64,000 nucleotides of DNA from Fasciola hepatica (lineage: Eukaryota; Platyhelminthes; Trematoda; Plagiorchiida; Fasciolidae). The notes under the pieces were generated by a model that worked only from the letters and a program-made list of their open reading frames with translations, ran no database searches and was not told the origin of the DNA. The stretch is taken from assembly GCA_948099385.1 (NCBI GenBank), contig CANUEZ040000024.1, positions 25,393,001 through 25,457,000 of the forward strand, written 5' to 3'. Made by a program: the position numbers and the translations under genes. Within the stretch, counting starts at the first letter, position 1. Every line of letters starts with the position of its first letter. This document shows, one piece after another, positions 37,901 to 49,900 of this stretch.

Positions 37901-40900
37901 AACTGAACCAACTGTTGTTCCATTCTGGAGCCCAAAGATATTCTATACCAGTTTCACGGTTCGAGTTATTTTTCGAAACTTGGCCTGAAAAATTTATTTC
38001 TACAAATCCCATTTGATGACCAGTTCCACAAACTAACCGCAATTACTATACCATTTAGTTTTTACCAAAACCGTTTTTGACCTTTCAGTCCAGGCGTTTT
38101 ACCTGCCACTTATCAATGCACTATCAATTCTCTTAACTCAGACCTAAAAGGGGTATGAGTAACAAGACGACATAATTTTCCACGCTCCCATCAAATAGCA
38201 GCATGATGAACAAACGCGTTTATAGCTGGATACATTTTCTAAATACGACGGCGCCATCCATACCCATGTGATTCCTTTGCTTATGAACTTTTGTGATTAT
38301 GTTATCTAGTTGAACACATTTCTCGTCCTGACCCTAAACGTTTTGCTGGCTTGTCGATTGTTCTCCACCCTGAATCCTTTGGCGAACTACCCTCTTTGCT
38401 GAATTCTTTTCTGAACTAATCAGTTTTGCAACTGGGACAACGCATTTAACCTCTCCCAACAGACGGTTTAATAGTCTTCAGTGCAAGAACAATGATTGTA
38501 AGATCTATTGACTTTTCTGTAAGCTGATGCGGTGTTTGCTCATTTTCACCACACGTATTCCTAAAAACCATCACGCATGCTTCACCTACAGGCATCGGAG
38601 CCGCGATGGAACTACGGGGTTGTCTAGTTATATTCATTTTGCCAATTAGGCGCCACCATTGGTTTTCTACTGTACAACTAAACGCATTGATACGTCTTTG
38701 TATGGCATCCATGACAACTGACCATGAGCTCCAGAAGTTCATCTTGAGCCTCATCGCCGTTTGGCTGGATCATCAGCTGCCACAGCTCAGTGACAAAGTA
38801 TCACTTCATTGGTGTATTCCTTCGACATTTAGTATCGCAAAGTACAATCCATCCCCAATGGGGACTACTATTCGTGCTATTCCACTTCGGAGGAAGCCTG
38901 CTCTTCTGGATGCTTACTCACCCAACCACTACCGGCTAGTCGACCAAAGAATACTATAATGCTGTCATACCGTGTTCGACGAAGATGGCGAGCAGATGTT
39001 AGGCGTGAACTTCCATAGATCTATCAACGTTCAAGAGAATTCCAGTGACTTCTGACGGCATTTGCGCAATAAACACAGTACTGTCGTGCTTTTATCCTTA
39101 CCAGCAGCGGTTTTGAAAGATCTGCATTTAGTACACTCTGGTGTTGTAAAGATGATCTCTTATTCGCCTTATCTGCTGGTGACCAGAGATGAACTATGAT
39201 TTGGATCGTCAGATCTTACTGGTCCACGTACGTACAGTCGGACCATGCATTAGTTTTGATGCGATTATCTCTCCAGCTCCATGGTTATCGTCGCAAACCG
39301 CAAACCCGATTAGCCGTGCAACTTTTGTGTGATCCAGAAGTACGCACCCCTTATGAGCAGAAATTAGCACGAGCTAGGATTTACGACGAACAGTAATGTA
39401 GATGAATACTGAGCCCATATCCAGCAGGCGATGAACGTATCAGCAGGTTTCACCTGTGGTCCTAGATCCGATGTCCATCAAAGACACCGGATTTCGCAAG
39501 AGTCGCTGAGCATAATGGAGCAAAAGCGTCAGCTCTCGCACTGCAAAGAGATGAATAAGATGGGGAGGAAGCTGCAAAGGCAAGTTACGAAAAGTCTTAA
39601 GAATGATCGCGAAAATTGATGAGCCAAGGTAGCCGAAGAAATGGAAATAGCAGCTGCTTCAGGTAACAGCCAAAGACTGTTCAAGCCTATTCGTGACACC
39701 GGTGGACGGCGCATCCAGGTTAGTGAAACGATTTGCGATAGAAATGGAGAACCCATCCATAGCAAACAACAAAGACTTGACCGATGGGCCGAGTACTTCA
39801 AGGAACAGTCTGGCTGGCCTCGCGCTAGTGTAGTTACTCCCGTGTCAACAACTGCGACTCCTTGGGTGGTATCACTTGAGCCCCTATCGGAAGTAGAAGT
39901 AGGGTCATGTATTCGATTACTAAGGCGGGGGAAAGCGGCACGTCCCGACGAACTTCCTCCAGTTCTTTTCAAAATGGGTGATGAGGCGTTGATAAAATCA
40001 CTTACCACCTTGATCCGTGACATTTGGAACCAGGAGCGTACTCCGTTAATATGGAGCGAGTCATTGATTGTTCTCATCTTCAAGAAGGGAATACGCAATG
40101 ACTGTAGTAATCATCGTGAGATTAGCTTAATTCCGATAGTCACCAAAGTATTAGCTTCGATTTTGCTGCATCGTCTTACACCGGCTCGCGAGAGGAATGT
40201 CCGCGAGCAGCAGGCTGGATTCCGTCTAGGTCGAGGATGCATCGATCAGATTTTTACCCTTCGCCGACTACTTGAAACGCGTCACACGCACCGCCGACCA
40301 ACAATAATGCTTTTCTTAGACCTGAAAGGCGTCTTCGATTCACTTGATCGAACAGCGCTTTTTAGTGTTCTTCATCGAAAAGATATGCCCCAGAAGTTCG
40401 TGAACCTACTGAGATCATTGTATTCCGATACTTCTGGCCACGTAACCGTTTACGGTGAACTATCCGATCCGTTCGAAACGACCAGTGGTGTTCGACAAGG
40501 ATGTCCTATATCTCCATCCCTGTTCAACTTCGTCATGGACGAGATAATGGAGAGTGCGCAGCAAAATCTTCCGGATGTAGGCGTCGAACTAGGAAATAGT
40601 GGAAAGCTATGTGACCTAGATTACGCGGACGACGTTGTCTGTTTGTTGGAATCCACGGAACATGTTCAACGTGCACTAGATAATCTCGCAAGAGCTGTAG
40701 CTCCATTCGGTATGCGCTTTGCACCTTCAAAGTGCAAGGTGATGTTACAAGACTGGACGTCAACGATTCCGAGCTTGATGCTCGATGGGGAGATGCTGTC
40801 AGTTGTCGACCGCTTCAGTTACCTCGGCAGCTGCGTGACGACGGATGGGAGCACGGTAGTAGAGGTGAGCACGCGGATATCCAAGGCTCGAGCGGCGTAC

Positions 40901-43900
40901 GCTGGACTGAAGCACTTGTGGCGCCGACCTGATATTTCACTGAAGTTGAAAGGTCGTGTATACTGTGCTGCAGTGCGTTCAGTTTTGTTGTATGGTTGCG
41001 AGACTGGGGGTCTGCGTGTGGAAGATATTCGTCATCTCGAGGTTTTCGACCACCGATGTTTTCGTAGTATCGCTAAGATTGGGTGGAATAGCCGAGTAAG
41101 CAACGATGAGGTCAGAAAGCGAGTATTGGGTACTAATTCAGAGAACGTTCTGTCACAGCGTATCCAACTTACTAGACTTCGTTGGTTGGGGCACGTGTTA
41201 CGTATGACAAGCACACGTCTACCGTATCGCGTCCTATTCTCTGTTCCTCCTAGGGAGTGGAAGAAACCACGTGGAGGTCAACAGATGACGTGGCAGCGAG
41301 GAATGAGAAAATGTACAGCAGACTTAGGAAAAGTAGGTGCTTTACGTCTTCGTGGTTGGGGTCCAAAAGATCCGTCTACCAGTTGGCTGCAGACACTGAA
41401 GGATATGGCTGCAAACCGCGAGCAGTGGCGATCGTGTTGTCACTTTCTATTGAATCAGAATGACTGATCGATGTGCGTTTGTACAGTTAGACTGTGTATT
41501 CCGTGTGTTGGCTACTAGGGCATTCTTTTCTTTTCCCACCCACGTAGGTCCAGTCCCTGTCCATCTTGTATATTCATACTTTCTAATTCATGGTGAGAAA
41601 GGCAGTGGTCAGTGGGGCTTGTCCTACTGTTTAACGCTGTACGATGACGATGACTAGTCGATGCTGGCTATTATGCATATTATAAAACAAGCCTGATAGT
41701 AGATGAGCGAGGGGAACACTCCGGCTTATAAGGACCATCAAAAATCGTCCGAGGTAAATCGTTAAAATGACCCTGAAAATTAAATCGTATTCAAATTCTT
41801 GACTTTCAGGATGGAACGTACGCCCGAAATTCATAGCGGAATGCTCTGATAAATATAAATGCAAATAATCACTATTAAAAAGAGGATTAACCACATGAAA
41901 ATATCACCACGAAATCAGAAAACCGAATTAATAGCGTAGTCTGTTAGTTGTAACAGACAACACTAACAGTCCAGAACGGCAAACTTGATGTGTACGAGTC
42001 ATACACAGCAGTTCATTTAAATAATGGTTTTGATTGAAGAGCAGTATCATTTTAGATCGAAGGAATGAAAAATTCGATAAAAACAACAGGACTTACCAGA
42101 ATATTCCGGGAAGCAAATGGTCAAGGGGGACTTTGTGATCTTGGCCTCAAACAAGTCTCGCTTGTTGAGAAACAATATGATGCTGGTTTCCACAAACCAT
42201 TGGTTATTACAGATAGACCGAAAGAGACGAAGTGATTCCACCATTCGATTCTATTCAGAATAAACGGCAAATGATAAAGTTGGTGGTAAGATTTCGTGAA
42301 GCTTAGATTCTGGCCTTCGATGTTCTCTAAAATCACGCCCGAAAATACAAAACTATTCCTTCAACTTCCAATCGTCTTTTCGTTAGTCACCAGGTTGATT
42401 TTATGTGATACTACGAATGAGGAAAATACTCGCGGTCGCGGGGATCGAAAATCCTAGCGCTATAGAAAAACTCGAGGTAACGAGAGTAATTGGAAAACAA
42501 TATTGAGAACTGTTTAAGGTCGGCTGGCAGCGATCAAGCGGTTACATTTTTAGTCGAAGCATAGAAGTGCCTGCCACTTTCCCATTCGACGCGGCCCACT
42601 TTTAGAAACAGTGTACATCTGTTGTTTAAATAAAGAAGATGACTGAATGAAGCAATTACAAAAACCTGATGTTGAACAATATGGTTTGACGGACCTTTTT
42701 TACGCAGCTATGTGCTGAAACAGAATGTCACCAGAATTTTGTTTGAATCTCATCAATTTCTTCTCCGGCGTCTAAGTTTCCATTGTTCAAACACGTTCTC
42801 GTTGATATCAAGGTGGTTTCTGTGTATCTTGAAGTGAGTGGTTCTCTGACTTTTATTAAACGTCACCATGTTCTTCTTGGACTTTGTCGGCGTATGATAA
42901 GGTGCTAGACGATTTGGTCCGCAAAGTAGAGATAACACCCGTGAGCCCTCCAGCCTTGGCTACACTGATCGCTATTCCATTAAAACGGGGCGGAATGGAT
43001 GCTAAAAGTTGCCGCACTAAACTGAACCAACTGTTGTTCCATTCTGGAGCCCAAAGATATTCTATACCAGTTTCACGGTTCGAGTTATTTTTCGAAACTT
43101 GGCCTGAAAAATTTATTTCTACAAATCCCATTTGATGACCAGTTCCACAAACTAACCGCAATTACTATACCATTTAGTTTTTACCAAAACCGTTTTTGAC
43201 CTTTCAGTCCAGGCGTTTTACCTGCCACTTATCAATGCACTATCAATTCTCTTAACTCAGACCTAAAAGGGGTATGAGTAACAAGACGACATAATTTTCC
43301 ACGCTCCCATCAAATAGCAGCATGATGAACAAACGCGTTTATAGCTGGATACATTTTCTAAATACGACGGCGCCATCCATACCCATGTGATTCCTTTGCT
43401 TATGAACTTTTGTGATTATGTTATCTAGTTGAACACATTTCTCGTCCTGACCCTAAACGTTTTGCTGGCTTGTCGATTGTTCTCCACCCTGAATCCTTTG
43501 GCGAACTACCCTCTTTGCTGAATTCTTTTCTGAACTAATCAGTTTTGCAACTGGGACAACGCATTTAACCTCTCCCAACAGACGGTTTAATAGTCTTCAG
43601 TGCAAGAACAATGATTGTAAGATCTATTGACTTTTCTGTAAGCTGATGCGGTGTTTGCTCATTTTCACCACACGTATTCCTAAAAACCATCACGCATGCT
43701 TCACCTACAGGCATCGGAGCCGCGATGGAACTACGGGGTTGTCTAGTTATATTCATTTTGCCAATTAGGCGCCACCATTGGTTTTCTACTGTACAACTAA
43801 ACGCATTGATACGTCTTTGTATGGCATCCATGACAACTGACCATGAGCTCCAGAAGTTCATCTTGAGCCTCATCGCCGTTTGGCTGGATCATCAGCTGCC

Positions 43901-46900
43901 ACAGCTCAGTGACAAAGTATCACTTCATTGGTGTATTCCTTCGACATTTAGTATCGCAAAGTACAATCCATCCCCAATGGGGACTACTATTCGTGCTATT
44001 CCACTTCGGAGGAAGCCTGCTCTTCTGGATGCTTACTCACCCAACCACTACCGGCTAGTCGACCAAAGAATACTATAATGCTGTCATACCGTGTTCGACG
44101 AAGATGGCGAGCAGATGTTAGGCGTGAACTTCCATAGATCTATCAACGTTCAAGAGAATTCCAGTGACTTCTGACGGCATTTGCGCAATAAACACAGTAC
44201 TGTCGTGCTTTTATCCTTACCAGCAGCGGTTTTGAAAGATCTGCATTTAGTACACTCTGGTGTTGTAAAGATGATCTCTTATTCGCCTTATCTGCTGGTG
44301 ACCAGAGATGAACTATGATTTGGATCGTCAGATCTTACTGGTCCACGTACGTACAGTCGGACCATGCATTAGTTTTGATGCGATTATCTCTCCAGCTCCA
44401 TGGTTATCGTCGCAAACCGCAAACCCGATTAGCCGTGCAACTTTTGTGTGATCCAGAAGTACGCACCCCTTATGAGCAGAAATTAGCACGAGCTAGGATT
44501 TACGACGAACAGTAATGTAGATGAATACTGAGCCCATATCCAGCAGGCGATGAACGTATCAGCAGGTTTCACCTGTGGTCCTAGATCCGATGTCCATCAA
44601 AGACACCGGATTTCGCAAGAGTCGCTGAGCATAATGGAGCAAAAGCGTCAGCTCTCGCACTGCAAAGAGATGAATAAGATGGGGAGGAAGCTGCAAAGGC
44701 AAGTTACGAAAAGTCTTAAGAATGATCGCGAAAATTGATGAGCCAAGGTAGCCGAAGAAATGGAAATAGCAGCTGCTTCAGGTAACAGCCAAAGACTGTT
44801 CAAGCCTATTCGTGACACCGGTGGACGGCGCATCCAGGTTAGTGAAACGATTTGCGATAGAAATGGAGAACCCATCCATAGCAAACAACAAAGACTTGAC
44901 CGATGGGCCGAGTACTTCAAGGAACAGTCTGGCTGGCCTCGCGCTAGTGTAGTTACTCCCGTGTCAACAACTGCGACTCCTTGGGTGGTATCACTTGAGC
45001 CCCTATCGGAAGTAGAAGTAGGGTCATGTATTCGATTACTAAGGCGGGGGAAAGCGGCACGTCCCGACGAACTTCCTCCAGTTCTTTTCAAAATGGGTGA
45101 TGAGGCGTTGATAAAATCACTTACCACCTTGATCCGTGACATTTGGAACCAGGAGCGTACTCCGTTAATATGGAGCGAGTCATTGATTGTTCTCATCTTC
45201 AAGAAGGGAATACGCAATGACTGTAGTAATCATCGTGAGATTAGCTTAATTCCGATAGTCACCAAAGTATTAGCTTCGATTTTGCTGCATCGTCTTACAC
45301 CGGCTCGCGAGAGGAATGTCCGCGAGCAGCAGGCTGGATTCCGTCTAGATCGAGGATGCATCGATCAGATTTTTACCCTTCGCCGACTACTTGAAACGCG
45401 TCACACGCACCGCCGACCAACAATAATGCTTTTCTTAGACCTGAAAGGCGTCTTCGATTCACTTGATCGAACAGCGCTTTTTAGTGTTCTTCATCGAAAA
45501 GATATGCCCCAGAAGTTCGTGAACCTACTGAGATCATTGTATTCCGATACTTCTGGCCACGTAACCGTTTACGGTGAACTATCCGATCCGTTCGAAACGA
45601 CCAGTGGTGTTCGACAAGGATGTCCTATATCTCCATCCCTGTTCAACTTCGTCATGGACGAGATAATGGAGAGTGCGCAGCAAAATCTTCCGGATGTAGG
45701 CGTCGAACTAGGAAATAGTGGAAAGCTATGTGACCTAGATTACGCGGACGACGTTGTCTGTTTGTTGGAATCCACGGAACATGTTCAACGTGCACTAGAT
45801 AATCTCGCAAGAGCTGTAGCTCCATTCGGTATGCGCTTTGCACCTTCAAAGTGCAAGGTGATGTTACAAGACTGGACGTCAACGATTCCGAGCTTGATGC
45901 TCGATGGGGAGATGCTGTCAGTTGTCGACCGCTTCAGTTACCTCGGCAGCTGCGTGACGACGGATGGGAGCACGGTAGTAGAGGTGAGCACGCGGATATC
46001 CAAGGCTCGAGCGGCGTACGCTGGACTGAAGCACTTGTGGCGCCGACCTGATATTTCACTGAAGTTGAAAGGTCGTGTATACTGTGCTGCAGTGCGTTCA
46101 GTTTTGTTGTATGGTTGCGAGACTGGGGGTCTGCGTGTGGAAGATATTCGTCATCTCGAGGTTTTCGACCACCGATGTTTTCGTAGTATCGCTAAGATTG
46201 GGTGGAATAGCCGAGTAAGCAACGATGAGGTCAGAAAGCGAGTATTGGGTACTAATTCAGAGAACGTTCTGTCACAGCGTATCCAACTTACTAGACTTCG
46301 TTGGTTGGGGCACGTGTTACGTATGACAAGCACACGTCTACCGTATCGCGTCCTATTCTCTGTTCCTCCTAGGGAGTGGAAGAAACCACGTGGAGGTCAA
46401 CAGATGACGTGGCAGCGAGGAATGAGAAAATGTACAGCAGACTTAGGAAAAGTAGGTGCTTTACGTCTTCGTGGTTGGGGTCCAAAAGATCCGTCTACCA
46501 GTTGGCTGCAGACACTGAAGGATATGGCTGCAAACCGCGAGCAGTGGCGATCGTGTTGTCACTTTCTATTGAATCAGAATGACTGATCGATGTGCGTTTG
46601 TACAGTTAGACTGTGTATTCCGTGTGTTGGCTACTAGGGCATTCTTTTCTTTTCCCACCCATGTAGGTCCAGTCCCTGTCCATCTTGTATATTCATACTT
46701 TCTAATTCATGGTGAGAAAGGCAGTGGTCAGTGGGGCTTGTCCTACTGTTTAACGTTGTACGATGATAATGATGATGAATCGCACTGCCAAAATCCACGA
46801 ACGTCAACAGAAAATTCGCACAACGGTTAAGATAGATGCCATACAGCATATCTTCATGCACCTGATAACCTGTTTACACTGACTACTGATTCATTATTGG

Positions 46901-49900
46901 GCCCGCAATGTGTCCATCATCGACGATTCGCAATCCCGTTGGCTGGAAGTATACTTCACTTCTACCAACGTTGATTCCACTGTTGCGGCCCTCCGTAACA
47001 TATTCAGTCGAGGTGTTTCGGGTGTCACTGTTCCGTACAGTGGAAGTCACATTACAGTCAAGAAATTGAATGAGTGACTGAAACCATAGGGTTGCTCCCA
47101 TGTGCTAACCGCACCTCAGCACCCGCAGTCCAATGGAATAGCCGAAAACTTAGATCTTACGTCAAAGAGTGCACTCGAATCTTTGCATGTAAATACGTGC
47201 GACGAAAGCAACGGAAATGTTGATAATTTCCTGATATAGTATTGCAACTCCATCCATTCAACCATAGAAGTGTTCAATCAAGTTGTTCAAGAAGGGAGTA
47301 CTGTTGTAACAGGGAATGCTGGGGCGAGGGAACGGCGTAAACATCAAGGCGAACGAACGAACCAAACGAGGGCCACAGACAAAAGAACAGGTGGCGAATA
47401 TGTCGGAGGCGTCCCGAAGCAGGCAAAAGGAGGCATACCGACGACCAGAGAGGAAGCAGCGGGATCTCCGGCAACCAGCAAGATAGCTCAAGTGAAGGGC
47501 TGCCGATTGAGCCGTCAACTGAGACAGTCGGACCAACCGAAGGGAAATGACGGTCAAGAGAAGCAAGCCATCGGCCACAGGCAACTGGACAGAACGCAAC
47601 CGAATCGCTCAAGCAGCGGCAATAGCAATCTTGGTGCTGCGCAGTCTGGAAAAAGGCCTATATAATTGACTGTATGTGTTCCATGACTTGACTTGTGTGA
47701 CCGTGGGAATACAAGTATCCTGCCGTGCATTGTCGTTCTTGTTACATTGGTGCCGTGACCAAGCTCACGTGATGAAGTTTCCCTGGCCTGTTGCGTTCGC
47801 GGATGGGGATGTGGAGGAATGGATCACGGATTTTGAAAGGATAGCGGCATGCAACGGAGTAAAAGGAGACACACCTTTGTTGGCGGCGCTTGGGGCACTG
47901 CTGACTGGGCGTGCCAAGGCGGTGTATGATCTGAAGATGGGGGGAAAAACAAGCCCCACTTATCGGGAGGTCCGTGCGGGGCTGGTGAAGGAGTTCACAC
48001 AGGAAGGTGATCGGCAGAAAGCAATGGACCGATTCAGTACGGCTCGTTATGACAGCACCCAAGACCCAGTCGTTCATTATCAGTACCTGTTGCGCCAACT
48101 ATCGATCGGGCTGCCCGGGGCAAGTGGCGTAACTAGGGAACGCCTTGTTCGCGATCGTTTCGTTCAAAGCATGGCCCCGGATGTCCAAGGCAGGTTGAGA
48201 ATGGCGATTGCGTGCGGCGTGAATGATACAGAACGCCTGTGTATGATTGTTCGTGCAGCCCAAGAAGAAGTGACAGTTTCCCGATTAGAGCAATCGGATT
48301 TGGAGTCCACGTTGCAGAAGATGAGCGAGGAAATCGCACAATTAAAACTGGAACTCAATCGACAAACACAACGCAATAATGACGCAATGACGCATGGAAC
48401 ACGAAGGAGGTGTTTTGCATGTGGCAAGGTAGGACATTTCGCCCGATTTTGTCCAGAAAAACGCTTCTCGTCTTGCCTTTCTTTATCCACATTCAAGTCG
48501 AGGGGGGTGCCTATGGTTGAGATCAGAATTGGGGGCGAACGTAAAATGGCAGTCGTAGATACGGGGGCTGGGGTATCTGTGACACCTCGCGTCGAGGGAA
48601 TCGTAGTGAGGCCATGCGAAATACGAGTGCGTGCAGTCGGAGGAGAAGCTCTGAGAGTAGCGGGAAAGCAGCAGCTAACGGTTCAGATCGGCGACGTTCG
48701 TGTGACGCATGAGATGTTACTGGTTGAAGGGGTCGCCGAGACAATCGTAGGGGTTGATCTGTTGGAACGCGTAGGAGCAAAAATTGATTTCGAAGCTCAT
48801 CGAATGCGGGTTGGGGAGAAGGATGTCGAGCTGCAATCTCGTTGGGGCCGGCTGAACCGCGTTGGTATCGTAAAAACTTCCTCGGTTCCAGGTTGTCCAG
48901 TCCCGTGTGTCAGACAGTGTCTCGAGAGGTATGCGGAGTTGTTTTCGACACCAGATGATGAGTACGGCTTTTGCGATTGGCAAGAACACAGGATCAATTT
49001 GGTGCCGGGTGCGGTGTGCAAACCAGTGTATCGGAGGCTGCCGCGGAAAGTCGTACCGGAAGTTGAGAAGCAGGTTCGTGACATGCTGTCGAAGGGAATA
49101 ATTCAAGAAAGCACTAGCCCGTATTCCTCACCAGTGTTGTTAACGCGGAAATCGGATGGGACGTATAGATTTTGCGTTGACTTCCGGGAACTCAACCGCG
49201 TCACAATCAAGGATGCGTTCCCAATGCCACTAACCGAGGAGATATTTGAGCAGCTTCATGACGCGAAGGTGCTGTCGTTAATCGACTTGAGGTCGGGCTA
49301 TTGGCAGCTGCCGGTGCTCGTGAGCGACAGAGAGAAAACAGCGTTCTGTGTCAACGGGAAGCAGTATGAGTTCCTGCGGATGCCTTTTGGGTTGTGTAAC
49401 GCACCGGCTACTTTCAGGCGTTTGCTGCTCCAGGTACTGGAGAACCTGGATGGTGTTGTGGTGTATGGGGATGATATTGTGGTATTTTCAAGGACAATTG
49501 ACGGGCATGTGTCCAGATTAAGCGCAGTCCTAGAGAGAATCAAATCGGCGGGCTTGAAGTTGAGTGCAAAGAAGTGCCAGATAGCGCGTGACAAAATCGT
49601 TTGTTTGGGACATATTGTTGGAGGAGGAAAACTGCAACCCCTACCCGAGAAAGCGGAGACAATTAGGGGCTTCCCCTCGCCAAAATCAAAGCGCCAACTA
49701 AGATCCTTCCTTGGCTTGGTCGGCTATGACTCCAAGTTTGTGCCAAATTTTGCCCAGAAAGCTGGTGTCCTGTTTCAACTACTGAGGAAGGATAAGAAAT
49801 TCGAGTGGACGTCAGATGCGGAGGCGGCGTTCAGGAAACTCAAGGAAAGTGCAACAAACCCTCGAAACTGTTTGACAATACCAAAGCCGCATGAGAAATT

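Larger units (their letters stand above)
36060..41654 (+). mobile_element. Chimeric RTE-like LINE, copy 1
   Basis: Three joined parts run on the plus strand. A LINE 5' half (36060-37196) has leader and endonuclease. A 2-kb foreign segment follows (37197-39195). The LINE 3' half (39196-41654) has linker, reverse transcriptase, 3' untranslated region and a GATGACGATGAC-type tail. LINE homology stops at 'NGDRLLQ' and resumes at '[15 protein letters not shown]', so about 45 residues of the element are absent at the junction. The 37197-41654 portion is repeated almost perfectly at 42316-46773. It lies antisense to the G-alpha gene. Confidence 0.75.

Noticed and set aside
39641..41467. 608-residue frame as a host protein
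   Set aside because: The YADD box, the other RT motifs and the LINE 3' tail make it a retroelement ORF; a second near-copy 5 kb away agrees.
47270..47665. Separate small gene of 131 codons in the left LTR
   Set aside because: It is identical to the polyprotein tail encoded in the right LTR and is open because both LTRs have the same sequence.
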